From Paenibacillus sp. FSL H8-0332 (GTDB taxonomy: Bacteria; Bacillota; Bacilli; Paenibacillales; Paenibacillaceae), in NCBI RefSeq assembly GCF_037963835.1, contig NZ_CP150145.1:4588001-4652000 (forward strand): a DNA stretch of 64,000 bases, given 5' to 3'. Below the pieces are notes generated by a model. It searched no databases. It was given only the letters and a program-made list of their open reading frames with translations, and was not told the origin of the DNA. The translations under genes were made by a program, and so were the position numbers. Of the stretch, positions 1 through 8,204 are shown piece after piece; positions within the stretch are counted from its first letter, which is position 1, and each line of letters starts with the position of its first letter.

Positions 1-692
1 CCCTCAATTGTTACTATCCCTTGAAGATCATTAGGATTATCCGATATTACATATTGCTTAGTCTTGTCTGAGTTATACAACGTGTAAATCCTATAGTTGG
101 TGTTAATACTCACATAATTTGATTCCATTTTGAAATAATTATCTACACTTCGCATGTCAGCTTCTATCTCACCTTTAACGAACGGATTATCACTGGTTTT
201 TAAAGCATAATTATCATACGTTATAGCTAATAGCCTTACTATAGTACCAACAGCACTCACAGAATCAACATATAATAAACCGTTATTATCTTCATATATT
301 ATAAAAGCATTCGAGCCAAGCTTGTATACCTCATTGTCAATTTTGAATACCTGCGTCAATTCTTTCAATGATTTCACCGTCACTTTTATTTCATCTTTGG
401 GTGGTGAAACAGTAACTTGTGCAGTTTTTTTATCCAAAATTTCTACTGATTGATTGGTTGGTCGCCACAATACATCTTTATTCATAATATTCGAAACGTC
501 TCTCACAGATAAATAAATACTTCCGTTATAAGATAATACAGGTTTATTCAAGGCAACTTTCGCTCCATTAGAGTAAACCTTCACATCATTTCTGAGCAAA
601 CTTTGAACCTTTTGATACGCTTCTGCTCCATATGCAGAAGTTACCCCAAAGAGTACAGCACCACATAAAAATCCGCTAATAAACTTCTTCAT
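1..692 (-). CDS. Secreted stalk-domain (copper amine oxidase N-like) protein, partial
   Basis: The 3' end lies outside the window. The start is the ATG at 692, preceded by AGAGGTG. The 230 visible residues begin with a signal peptide (MKKFISGFLCGAVLFGVTSA, likely cut near residue 23). Next comes a segment with 'NGAKVALNKPVLSYNGSIYLSVRDVSNIM', typical of the copper amine oxidase N-terminal-like or stalk domain common in Paenibacillus secreted proteins. No catalytic motif is visible in the part present, so only an extracellular or cell-surface role can be inferred. It lies 60 bp downstream of a co-directional lipoprotein gene and may share its transcript. Confidence 0.7.
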   Translation of the reverse strand, partial: MKKFISGFLCGAVLFGVTSAYGAEAYQKVQSLLRNDVKVYSNGAKVALNKPVLSYNGSIYLSVRDVSNIMNKDVLWRPTNQSVEILDKKTAQVTVSPPKDEIKVTVKSLKELTQVFKIDNEVYKLGSNAFIIYEDNNGLLYVDSVSAVGTIVRLLAITYDNYALKTSDNPFVKGEIEADMRSVDNYFKMESNYVSINTNYRIYTLYNSDKTKQYVISDNPNDLQGIVTIE

Positions 693-752
693 GCTTTCAC
701 CTCTAATAATTATTTTCAATGTATTAGTGCATTTACTTGTTGATGCATTAAA

Positions 753-1586
753 TTATTTAAATTCAACCTCTCGAACTTGAGCCATGTTACCTTGACCTTT
801 TACATACTTATAACTTGGAATTTCCGATGTTGCAGACACGTAGACACTTCCAGACTTTAAAACTTCGAATAAGTCCTTGAAGCTCCTTCTCTCAAAATAT
901 AAGTACCAGCTATCTGATCCATCATCTGGGGTCACCCTTGCACAAAAGTAGTTATCTTCAATTTCATTACCAAAACCATAATTATAATAGTCATCAAGAG
1001 TCGCTGTTCCCTCAACAACAAAGTTTTTGTCCAAATTGTTCTCCATGTCAAATTGTACGTCTCTTGCCTTGAGCCTATTCTCTTTCATGTAATCATCTAT
1101 GTATGAAATCTTCTTAGGGTCCTTTAATTCTTTTCCTAAATCATTAATAAAGTCTTTCCTAATGTTGCCTGGATTCAAAGCATCTTCTCCAATAATACTG
1201 ACAACAATTTCTCTGCCAACTTCAAAATCCTTCACACCATTATTTTGAATCTCTTTGCCACTGCCCATAATTGACTGATACTTACCATTGACCATTTGAT
1301 CTACAGCGTTGATAAGTTTTTGCTCTGCATCAGTTTGTTTAACAAATCCCTTAAGAGATGCCGCAGTAGTTTTCAACCCAATTATGTTTATTTCGCTTAT
1401 TCCCCCCTTGTATTCGTTAGCACTTATAGCCAATTGTATAGATGCGTCCCATGTTACCTGCTCTATCTCCATTGGTCTTTCTACACTCTTGCTTTTTATA
1501 ACAATTTCATCAACATTATTGTTGCTGCAAGCGAGTAGTAATAATTGCATGGTTAACAAAATTAAAGGTACAAATATTTTCTTCAT
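753..1586 (-). CDS. Putative lipoprotein of unknown function
   Basis: The 277-residue product starts with a short lysine-containing segment, a hydrophobic stretch and a lipobox (LLLLAC followed by SNNN). It is therefore expected to be lipid-anchored on the outer face of the membrane at Cys20. The rest is hydrophilic, with no motif I recognise; the middle has an aspartate/lysine-rich region (near residues 110-190) and the end is beta-rich. It is followed closely by the stalk-domain gene and is divergent from the XRE regulator at 1740. No function is proposed. Confidence 0.75.
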   Translation of the reverse strand: MKKIFVPLILLTMQLLLLACSNNNVDEIVIKSKSVERPMEIEQVTWDASIQLAISANEYKGGISEINIIGLKTTAASLKGFVKQTDAEQKLINAVDQMVNGKYQSIMGSGKEIQNNGVKDFEVGREIVVSIIGEDALNPGNIRKDFINDLGKELKDPKKISYIDDYMKENRLKARDVQFDMENNLDKNFVVEGTATLDDYYNYGFGNEIEDNYFCARVTPDDGSDSWYLYFERRSFKDLFEVLKSGSVYVSATSEIPSYKYVKGQGNMAQVREVEFK

Positions 1587-1739
1587 AGTTATCCCCCATT
1601 AATATTTATATTGGAGCCTTTTAAAGTTCTCATATTCAATCATATCATTTATATATGTAATTTTAAACCATTATGTGGAGTATAGCCGACCATTCGATAT
1701 TCTACATTACAGATAATAAGTGTAAAAGGAGTCTTTCCT

Positions 1740-1982
1740 TTGACACTTGAATCCATTTTCGGAAAAGTAGTTAAAAGTATTCGTATTAATAAAAATATTA
1801 CCCAAGCACAATTAGGTGCTGAAAGCACATTAGAACGCACTTACATATCTGAGCTAGAGAATGGGAAGTATCAACCTACTTTGACCAGCTTATTTGATAT
1901 TTCTAGAGGGTTAGGCATAAAGCCCTCTGATTTAATACGACTTGTTGAAATTGAATTCGAACTACAAAATCATCGCCAATAA
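1740..1982 (+). CDS. Small XRE-family HTH transcriptional regulator
   Basis: The protein has 80 residues and starts at a TTG preceded by AAAAGGAG. It is one helix-turn-helix domain: 'ITQAQLGAESTLERTYISELENGKYQPTLTSLFDISRGLGI' fits the cro/C1-type HTH, with the recognition helix around TLERTYISELE. It has no other domain, as is common for regulators accompanying restriction-modification or defence genes. It points towards the PD-(D/E)XK gene on the opposite strand and ends in a bidirectional terminator. Its target is unknown; the adjacent nuclease/ATPase pair is the obvious candidate. Confidence 0.85.
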   Translation: MTLESIFGKVVKSIRINKNITQAQLGAESTLERTYISELENGKYQPTLTSLFDISRGLGIKPSDLIRLVEIEFELQNHRQ

Positions 1983-2020
1983 AAAAGTGGCGCTCAAAAT
2001 TTAATTTGAGTGCCACTTTT
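1981..2020. terminator. Bidirectional rho-independent terminator
   Basis: A 12-bp stem (GTGGCGCTCAAA with TTTGAGTGCCAC, one G-U position) is flanked by A6 on the left and T4 on the right. It can end both the XRE gene from the left and the nuclease gene from the right. Confidence 0.85.
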
Positions 2021-2046
2021 ACTTTAATGTTATGATAAACACATTC

Positions 2047-3636
2047 TCAGAATACACTTTCAAGTTTTTCAAGATTTTTCTCAAAAGATTCTTTTACAAA
2101 TGACATCTGGTGAATTGGAATCTTGTTAAGGTAAAGATAATTATTAAATGAAGTTCTAGGTTTCATTTTTTGATATTTATCAAGGAAACGAAATATTGGT
2201 CTTCTCCTACATAATAAAGAACATAACTGTTCGAATTCTGAAATATCAATTTGAGCAAACATTACAAAAGGAACTTCTGCCGCGTTTCTGATTTCCTGTT
2301 CCAGTTCAAGGTCCATTGAATTGATCTTAGGTATATTACCATATGTTACAGCTAACATATATATTTCTTGAACCCCATTCATCATTTCATGATTAATCGA
2401 TTTAAGATCAAATAGTCGTTTATTTATTTGCATTGCTGAGTCAACAATAATTTTTTTGTAATCCTCTTTAATTGATTTTTCATATGCATTAATATAAGAT
2501 TTCTTTCTTAAGACATATTTTTTCGCATCAATTACCAAAAGCTTATTTCCAAGCTTCAGATGAATATCAGGTGAAGCTCTCTTATTACCGTCAATTTTAT
2601 ATTTAAATTCGTGAAATAATTCATACTTTACTTTTGATAATTCTACAGATTTTTCAAAAAACTGAATTACATATTGTTCGAATATTCTTCCAAAAAAACT
2701 GAAAAACTTTTCCCCTGAATATATTTTACTAATTTTATTGATTAATTCCACTTCTAAGTTTTCCAACAAAAACTTATTTGAGAGGGGGATTAGGTGATTA
2801 TCATTTATTTTTATTAATGGATTTTCTTGAAATTTAATATAATTCCAAGGTTCCTCTATAGTACCCTTTGCCCATTCTTTAGCCTCTAAAAGTGTTGATG
2901 TTAATAATTCAAGTATCTTATATTTTTTTGTATCTTTTATTTCAACAAGTGTCCGCCTCAAATCAATTACTAAAAACCCTCCCTCTTTCTTAATATCTTT
3001 GTTATATGTTCCGATTAAACCCAAAAGAAAAGATAAAAACTCTCTAATACTAAACCCATAGTAACTTTCAAAATCAACATGAATCTCCATGTACTCTTTA
3101 TGTTTATATAGTCGCTTATCTTCTGCTAAATCGAGAAAAAGATATGCGGACCGTGCTGCTGATGATCTAACATTAATTGATGAATTAAAGTTAAAGTTAG
3201 GGATAGTATCGTACTCAGTAAATATATCCGTATCATTTGTTAAGTAATCTGCTACCGTCAATCCAAAAGTAATAATTCGAACCATCTCAGTATTATAATC
3301 AATGTTTTGTAGGTTTTCTTCGTTATTATCGCTGTTTCCATAAACAAGTAACCATTTCCATAGCGAGAACAATACCTGTTTCGACATTAAATCTTTATCA
3401 TCTAATTTAGCTTTGATCCAGCTTATCTCACGACCATTTGCAAACAGATAATTATAGTAGTTATTTCTTATTGAAATATCGTTCTCAGGTAGGCAGCATA
3501 AAAGTGATAATGTTTTTAATGCTACGTTTAAGTTCAACCTTTTTATTTCTGATATTATTTCTTTTTTATCTATTTTTCCATTCCCATACAAAAAACTATG
3601 AGTTGCATAAACGCTAACAATATTTTTTATTTTCAT
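2047..3636 (-). CDS. PD-(D/E)XK nuclease-like protein
   Basis: This 529-residue protein has a largely helical N-terminal part that I do not recognise. In its second half is a plausible PD-(D/E)XK core: 'SPDIHLKLGNKLLVIDAKKY' (about residues 355-375) gives PD, a beta-hairpin, then D-A-K on a hydrophobic strand, the arrangement of restriction-endonuclease-like active sites. A conserved-looking helix (IVDSAMQINKRLFDL) and 'YMLAVTYG' follow, as in McrC/DUF2357-type nucleases, but family membership is inferred. It lies 87 bp downstream of an OLD-like ATPase/TOPRIM gene on the same strand, with a terminator-like hairpin between them. Together they look like a two-gene defence module. Codon use and AT content match the island. 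Confidence 0.65.
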   Translation of the reverse strand: MKIKNIVSVYATHSFLYGNGKIDKKEIISEIKRLNLNVALKTLSLLCCLPENDISIRNNYYNYLFANGREISWIKAKLDDKDLMSKQVLFSLWKWLLVYGNSDNNEENLQNIDYNTEMVRIITFGLTVADYLTNDTDIFTEYDTIPNFNFNSSINVRSSAARSAYLFLDLAEDKRLYKHKEYMEIHVDFESYYGFSIREFLSFLLGLIGTYNKDIKKEGGFLVIDLRRTLVEIKDTKKYKILELLTSTLLEAKEWAKGTIEEPWNYIKFQENPLIKINDNHLIPLSNKFLLENLEVELINKISKIYSGEKFFSFFGRIFEQYVIQFFEKSVELSKVKYELFHEFKYKIDGNKRASPDIHLKLGNKLLVIDAKKYVLRKKSYINAYEKSIKEDYKKIIVDSAMQINKRLFDLKSINHEMMNGVQEIYMLAVTYGNIPKINSMDLELEQEIRNAAEVPFVMFAQIDISEFEQLCSLLCRRRPIFRFLDKYQKMKPRTSFNNYLYLNKIPIHQMSFVKESFEKNLEKLESVF

Positions 3637-3663
3637 AAAATCATTCCTCCTTCATAGTTATAT

Positions 3664-3687
3664 TAAAAAGCCTTCAAAAGGAAGGCT
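3664..3687 (-). terminator. Intercistronic hairpin between the ATPase and nuclease genes
   Basis: On the minus strand AGCCTTC pairs with GAAGGCT around a short loop and is followed by T5. It may stop part of the transcription from the upstream ATPase gene and so lower nuclease expression. Confidence 0.65.
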
Positions 3688-3723
3688 CTAGCATGATTAT
3701 ATAACTGCTATCAATTGAAACGT

Positions 3724-5577
3724 TTATTCATTATTACTCTTTATAAACTCAAATACTCTTTTAGCAAGCTCAATAGCTTCATCAGACATATCCTCAAGAC
3801 TATTTATATGGTTCAATGCTTTCTCGCAAAAGTTAACTTTGTTACTAATTGTTCCAGATTTACTACCGTAATTCCCCCTCCTTTTTTTGTTCGTTAAATG
3901 ATCATCTATATATTTTCCGATGTATTTATTTTTATAATCAGCCTCACTAATCTTCCGATTAAATTCTGCTGTTTCACCCTCATAATCACTTACAACTTTC
4001 TTCAAAACATCAACATTAAGAATATTTTCTATTTCTTTACATTCTAAACAGTAGAATCTATCTCCAAGTTTCTCTTTAAGTCTATCCTGTCTATCTTTTT
4101 TTAGATCACTATCCTTATCAGATATCAAGAATAGCTTTCCACATATCCTTTCAGCATTCATGGATTTAGATACTTCATCCACTTCCATTTCCTCATTATC
4201 AAGAAACGACCAATGAGTTATATTGTTACCACTATATTCGATAAATGCATAATGATAATCTTCCCTATACCGTGCCTCTTCAGGTATTTGAAGTGATTCT
4301 TGATATATTTGAAGATATCTCCTTATGTAGAAACGATCAGTAATACCTTCTACCCATATCGTGCAATTTGAAAGATATACCGAAGAGTTCTTAACTCCCA
4401 ATATCTCCAATAAACTATTATCTTCGTTACTTAAATTCTCAACAATAAAGTTAGCATTTTTTTCATTTGAGCTAGACTCATCTAATTGCTTTTTGAATGA
4501 AAACACAGATATTTGATTGATATCAAGCGTAATATCAAGAAGATGGTTAGAATGTGTTGTAAGGAAAAATTGAAATCCTTTAAACTCTTCTTTCATAAAC
4601 GTTTCCATCAACTTCCTTTGTAACCCAGGGTGTAAAAAAAGTTCAGGCTCTTCAATAAAAACGAGTGATTTTTCACCCATATTAGCAAATAGAGGGAATG
4701 TTTGGATGATAATCGACTGAATGCCGTCCCCCAATTTATAGATAGGCATTTCAATCTCTTCACCTATCTTAACAATCACTACATCAGATTTGACTGAAGG
4801 AATCAACGCAACTTTTGAACCATTGAAAAAGGTATCGCCCAGAAATTCTTGATATTTAACTACCTTTTGCCTGTCATTCAAACTTCCCAAAAGTAGATTT
4901 TTAAGTTCTTCATACAGATTAAGACCACTAAAAACAAGATTATCTTTGAGATTTGGAAAATAATCTTTAATGGTTCTTAATGCATATAGATCATCCTTAT
5001 TATCCGACAATGGACGTAAACCTCTTAAAGTGGGTACATATATTTTTTTAAACTTGTATACCTCTGGTTTTCCCTTCATTATTTCAGATAATTGTCCCTT
5101 ATACTGAACTGAGATTGTTAATAGTTTTTCGGATAATTCCCCAAAATTGAAGCCATTCAAAAATGTATAATTAGAGGTAACGCTTCTATTATTATCTCCC
5201 CTTGCAATTTCTCTTAAATATCCTCTTATTTCCTTCGTAAAATCCAACTCTTCTTGGATAATTTCAATTATTTTAATTTCTTTTAATTTTTCTAGTAAAC
5301 CACCATAATCAAAAATCCTACTTTCTGAAAATAGACTTGAAATTTCCCCTACTAAATCGTTATATAAGCGAAGTAGTTTCTCTACACTAAAACCTGAAGG
5401 AAAAAATTCAAGATTTTCCTTTTGAAATAGTCTTCTCATAAATTGGCTTTTCCCAGCATTGTTTGAGCCAACAAAAATGTTGATTTTAGAAAGGTTCTTT
5501 ATACTGTTATCTTCTTCAATAAAACTATAGTGTGAGAACTCTTCTTTTAGTTTTATTTCTTTTATATAGTAATCCAT
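3724..5577 (-). CDS. OLD-like AAA/ABC ATPase with C-terminal TOPRIM (DUF4435-like) domain
   Basis: The protein has 617 residues and starts at an ATG after GGGAGGGG. The N-terminal ABC-type ATPase shows Walker A (GSNNAGKS, residues ~37-44), a Walker B-like strand with acidic pair (SLVFIEEPELFLHPGLQ) and a switch histidine region (FLTTHSNHLLD). The C-terminal part has TOPRIM signatures: 'WVEGITDRFYIRRYL' with the conserved Glu, and 'LFLISDKDSD' with the DxD. 'CKEIENIL' resembles DUF4435 proteins. OLD-family proteins of this plan are DNA or tRNA nucleases in phage defence (Gabija GajA, PARIS, retron-linked OLD). No UvrD-like helicase is nearby; the partner is a PD-(D/E)XK protein. The leader carries an inverted repeat (5610-5637). 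Confidence 0.8.
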   Translation of the reverse strand: MDYYIKEIKLKEEFSHYSFIEEDNSIKNLSKINIFVGSNNAGKSQFMRRLFQKENLEFFPSGFSVEKLLRLYNDLVGEISSLFSESRIFDYGGLLEKLKEIKIIEIIQEELDFTKEIRGYLREIARGDNNRSVTSNYTFLNGFNFGELSEKLLTISVQYKGQLSEIMKGKPEVYKFKKIYVPTLRGLRPLSDNKDDLYALRTIKDYFPNLKDNLVFSGLNLYEELKNLLLGSLNDRQKVVKYQEFLGDTFFNGSKVALIPSVKSDVVIVKIGEEIEMPIYKLGDGIQSIIIQTFPLFANMGEKSLVFIEEPELFLHPGLQRKLMETFMKEEFKGFQFFLTTHSNHLLDITLDINQISVFSFKKQLDESSSNEKNANFIVENLSNEDNSLLEILGVKNSSVYLSNCTIWVEGITDRFYIRRYLQIYQESLQIPEEARYREDYHYAFIEYSGNNITHWSFLDNEEMEVDEVSKSMNAERICGKLFLISDKDSDLKKDRQDRLKEKLGDRFYCLECKEIENILNVDVLKKVVSDYEGETAEFNRKISEADYKNKYIGKYIDDHLTNKKRRGNYGSKSGTISNKVNFCEKALNHINSLEDMSDEAIELAKRVFEFIKSNNE

Positions 5578-5609
5578 ATTTCCCCTCCCATTTCATATTA
5601 ACAGTTTTA

Positions 5610-5637
5610 CATAGATAAAACTCGACTTTTATCTATG
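5610..5637. promoter_or_regulatory. Inverted repeat in the leader of the OLD-like gene
   Basis: CATAGATAAAA and TTTTATCTATG form a perfect 11-bp inverted repeat around CTCGAC, 33 bp upstream of the ATPase start. It could be a repressor operator or a hairpin in the 5' untranslated RNA. Just upstream on the minus strand is a strong Shine-Dalgarno (AGGAGGTG, 5643-5650) with no convincing ORF behind it. Confidence 0.55.
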
Positions 5638-6283
5638 GCTACGCACCTCCTAATCCCTTATTTTTAGCTGGGATTGCTTCATGGGAAATTGTATCAAATT
5701 ATTTATTCAAACCTATACAATAGTTGGAGGATGCTCTCTTTGTTAATTTAACGGAAACACATTGTATTACTTGGATCAACACGCTGAAACTCCCTCAAAC
5801 TTCGACATTATCAGGAGTAGCGCTACTTTCATGCCTCAATAAATACAACATATCTACCGTTAACACGTTTGAGCAAAAACGTTAAAGCATAATGTGAATG
5901 ATTATATTGTTGTGAATCTTGAGTGTTAAATCCGAGGAAAAGATATGCGAAGTTAATGTATCAATAGCTTGAAATTCCGAAGCCGAGCGGGTTTGCAGTG
6001 CCCACCTTATGCTGAGAAGAAAAGACTTTTTTCCGTGTTATAACCTACCCCCCGGTATGTCGTGGAATTAGCGTTCCGCGACATGCCGAGGTGACTACAT
6101 AAAACATAACTTATTTACGGCATTTTCATACTTTTATTCGGAACAATCATTTTTTACATATTATGTATTTTTTTAAAAAAAATCATTGTTCTCCGAAGTA
6201 TTATGCCTCTACTCTCTTTAACGGTTCTAATATAACACCGTCCGGTTCTTGAACACACCTTGTACTTATCCAACTTCCCCACC
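5638..6283. other. Non-coding stretch between the OLD-like gene and an XRE gene
   Basis: I see no ORF with a ribosome binding site in these ~650 bases. The only clear structure is the long hairpin at 6053-6088. The sequence before it (about 5970-6050) is less AT-rich than its surroundings and includes a T6 run. It may hold a small RNA, but this is not proven. Confidence 0.4.
6053..6088 (+). ncRNA. Candidate structured RNA hairpin
   Basis: CGGTATGTCGTGGAA (6053-6067) and TTCCGCGACATGCCG (6074-6088) are complementary over 15 positions around a 6-base loop. The two imperfect positions are U-G pairs in a + strand transcript but A-C mismatches in a minus strand one. That suggests selection for a + strand RNA structure. 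No T-run follows, so a simple terminator is unlikely. Its function is unknown. Confidence 0.4.
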
Positions 6284-6520
6284 TTACTTGCGCAGCTCCT
6301 TCTCCTCTTCAACATTCTCTAACTGCATCAACACCGAGATATCGTCTATTTCTAACGCAGTAGCTAATCGTTCAATGATTCCAATATTCAATTCCTTTAA
6401 ATTATTGTTACATAGATTTGATATCTTTGCCTGTGCAACGTTCGAAAGCCTAGACAGTTGCATCTGAGTCATATTTCTCTCTTTCAGTATTGATCTAAGC
6501 TTAATATGTACTTTTTTCAC
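6284..6520 (-). CDS. XRE-family HTH repressor
   Basis: The 78-residue protein starts at a GTG with GGAGGGG 7 bases upstream. It is a Cro/C1-type HTH protein: 'MTQMQLSRLSNVAQAKISNLCNNN' holds the HTH, and the acidic end (LENVEEEKELRK) may serve in dimerisation. A perfect 20-bp palindrome (6551-6570) lies 30 bp upstream of its start, so autoregulation is likely. The gene is divergent from the small unknown gene at 6675, and both could be controlled from that site. It is of the type found in prophages and integrative elements. Confidence 0.85.
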   Translation of the reverse strand: MKKVHIKLRSILKERNMTQMQLSRLSNVAQAKISNLCNNNLKELNIGIIERLATALEIDDISVLMQLENVEEEKELRK

Positions 6521-6550
6521 TGAAACCCCTCCGAAAAATTGTTATTGACT

Positions 6551-6570
6551 TTATAACGACGTCGTTATAA
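6551..6570. promoter_or_regulatory. Perfect 20-bp palindromic operator
   Basis: TTATAACGACGTCGTTATAA is fully self-complementary and lies between the divergent XRE gene (start 6520) and the gene at 6675. The minus strand reads TATAAAG across its edge, a possible -10. It is the natural candidate binding site of the XRE protein. Confidence 0.65.
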
Positions 6571-6674
6571 GCTGCAGCCCAGCCCCCAGTATACATGCAT
6601 CTCTACTACTACGCAAAACATCATTAATTTGTTTATACCGGGGGAAATTTCAATAAATTTACTTGGAGGTAATT

Positions 6675-6986
6675 ATGCTAAAAACCGAAGAAGTTTTTGA
6701 TCTCTCTTACATTCCATCCTGTGCCATAGTCTACGCTTACGAAGGACAAATTAAGACAAAGCTTCACAATGGTAAATGGATAAAGACTAAGAACCTGACT
6801 CTCATATTTGATCAAAACGGCGAGTTTGAAAATGAAGGATACAAATTGGCTAGTAGTGACGAGGTATTGTGGTATGCAGGGGCAAGTGGTTGTGAAATAC
6901 CGGAGTTTATTGTATGCGATGACGGCGTATTTAATTGGATCGAGCCTGGATATGACATTGTGGAAAGCGGATTGTTTAGAATTTAG
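6675..6986 (+). CDS. Small protein of unknown function
   Basis: The ATG at 6675 is chosen over an in-frame TTG at 6663 because TTGGAGG (6663-6669) is the ribosome binding site. The product has 103 residues, is acidic and beta-rich, with 'VVYAYEGQIKTKL'-like strands and three aromatic-rich patches (EVLWYAGASG, FNWIEPGYD). It has no signal peptide or membrane segment. I do not recognise a family. A decayed copy of its last codons and of the following terminator is found at 11072-11161, so the gene was once duplicated within the island. Confidence 0.65.
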   Translation: MLKTEEVFDLSYIPSCAIVYAYEGQIKTKLHNGKWIKTKNLTLIFDQNGEFENEGYKLASSDEVLWYAGASGCEIPEFIVCDDGVFNWIEPGYDIVESGLFRI

Positions 6987-6998
6987 CATAAACGACAA

Positions 6999-7032
6999 AT
7001 AGCCCACTCCCTACGTGTGTGAAGTGGGCTAT
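6999..7032. terminator. Bidirectional terminator
   Basis: ATAGCCCACT (6999-7008) pairs with AGTGGGCTAT (7023-7032), followed by CCCTTTTCC. The right arm overlaps the rha stop codon, so the hairpin can serve both convergent genes. Confidence 0.8.
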
Positions 7033-7550
7033 CCCTTTTCCTTAATCACCTTTGCCATATCTCTAACCAATATCGTATCCTCTGACTTTAAAACTGTTTC
7101 AGCAAATGTAACCAATGGTTTGTTTTGTTCTGCTAATAGCAGCAATTCCTTCTCAGCCTTCAACTTCATAAAATAAGCAATCGCTCTATCCTCATCCGAC
7201 ATATTCAAGTAGTCATTCGCTGGATTCTTAAGTGCAAGCTGATCACGCATATGATTGAACTCTCGGATATATGATTCTTTATACATGGCAGCATCTTTGC
7301 CATTGTATCCCATAACAAGGAAGGTAAATCCATCATGCGTGATAAAGTATTTCGTGTAAGTTCTTCCTCTTTCGCTAACATAATTTGACTCGCCAAAATT
7401 GGCGGTTGAGAATTCTTCGCTACAATCAAGATTTCTTATATCACGAATAACTTTGTCATGATCTTTCCCAAACACTTCCGCTATCTTCAAGCTATCTGTC
7501 ACTGCTTTACCGTTTTGTTCGATTACCAATTGTAAACTATTACTATTCAT
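7029..7550 (-). CDS. Phage regulatory protein, Rha family
   Basis: The 173-residue product matches the Rha (pRha) domain. 'GKAVTDSLKIAEVFGKDHDKVIRDIRNL' is the DNA-binding part, and 'YFITHDGFTFLVMGYNGKDAAMYKESYIREFNHM' is the family's C-terminal signature. Rha proteins are regulators of lambdoid and other temperate phages. It overlaps the upstream DUF1643 gene by 8 bp, so the two are translationally coupled. Its presence with a Bro-N fragment marks this stretch as phage-derived. Confidence 0.88.
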   Translation of the reverse strand: MNSNSLQLVIEQNGKAVTDSLKIAEVFGKDHDKVIRDIRNLDCSEEFSTANFGESNYVSERGRTYTKYFITHDGFTFLVMGYNGKDAAMYKESYIREFNHMRDQLALKNPANDYLNMSDEDRAIAYFMKLKAEKELLLLAEQNKPLVTFAETVLKSEDTILVRDMAKVIKEKG

Positions 7551-8193
7551 GAGTGATTTTAAGAAGATTTCGTTTCATCGATAAAGTACATGGAACATAT
7601 GCATTAAAATTCAAGCGATTTGGGTGTCTTGGACGTTTAGAGTTGGTCAATATTGTTTTATGATTTTTGTTTAATGTATTTAGTATAAATATTGAATTAC
7701 CTTTATTATGATTCATGATGCAATCATAAACATAGTTTACTTCCACAGCATGGAATTTCGCTTTCATTCCTGGTGGTACATTCCCCCATGCCAAAACAAT
7801 ATAATCTGATGCTAAAATCCCCTCCTGAATACTATTACGATTTTTATTAAGATAATCTACATAACCTGGTGTAGGAGAAAGTTGATCAATAATTGATTGT
7901 AAAGAAGGGGATTTGGTTTCATATAAGCCAAATAAATTGACAATGTTCACCTTCCCTATCTCTTTTAGTCTATTAGCTTCACTAGCTGCAAATGTTATTA
8001 CACGATTTACAGTCTGATCTGATTGGAGTAAATCCGCAATACTTGGATTCATCATTATGTAGGTTAGCGTTTTATCATGGAAATTATCAAGGGTCACCTT
8101 CAAACTATATCTTGCCTCCACTTTCCCTATTAGCACTTCCGAAATACAATCAACGCTTTTAACTGATCCATGATATTGCATCCCTATCCACAT
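7543..8193 (-). CDS. DUF1643 domain protein
   Basis: The 216-residue protein has the DUF1643 hallmarks: 'MMNPSIADLLQSDQTVNRVI' (MNPSxAD..D.TV.R), 'GKVNIVNLFGLYETKSPSL' (VxNLF..x.T) and 'YIVLAWGNVP'. The biochemical role of the family is unknown; members are common in phages and mobile elements. Either the first ATG or the ATG four codons later (after ATAGGG) could be the start. Its end overlaps rha, indicating a two-gene transcript. Confidence 0.85.
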   Translation of the reverse strand: MWIGMQYHGSVKSVDCISEVLIGKVEARYSLKVTLDNFHDKTLTYIMMNPSIADLLQSDQTVNRVITFAASEANRLKEIGKVNIVNLFGLYETKSPSLQSIIDQLSPTPGYVDYLNKNRNSIQEGILASDYIVLAWGNVPPGMKAKFHAVEVNYVYDCIMNHNKGNSIFILNTLNKNHKTILTNSKRPRHPNRLNFNAYVPCTLSMKRNLLKITHE

Positions 8194-8204
8194 CCTTATA
8201 TTAT

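Noticed and set aside
1296..1602. Two + strand frames with hydrophobic products opposite the lipoprotein gene
   Set aside because: They are the complement of the lipoprotein's coding sequence and lack ribosome binding sites.
5900..6050. 6S, SRP or tmRNA gene in the gap before the XRE gene
   Set aside because: None of the conserved sequence signatures of these RNAs could be found.
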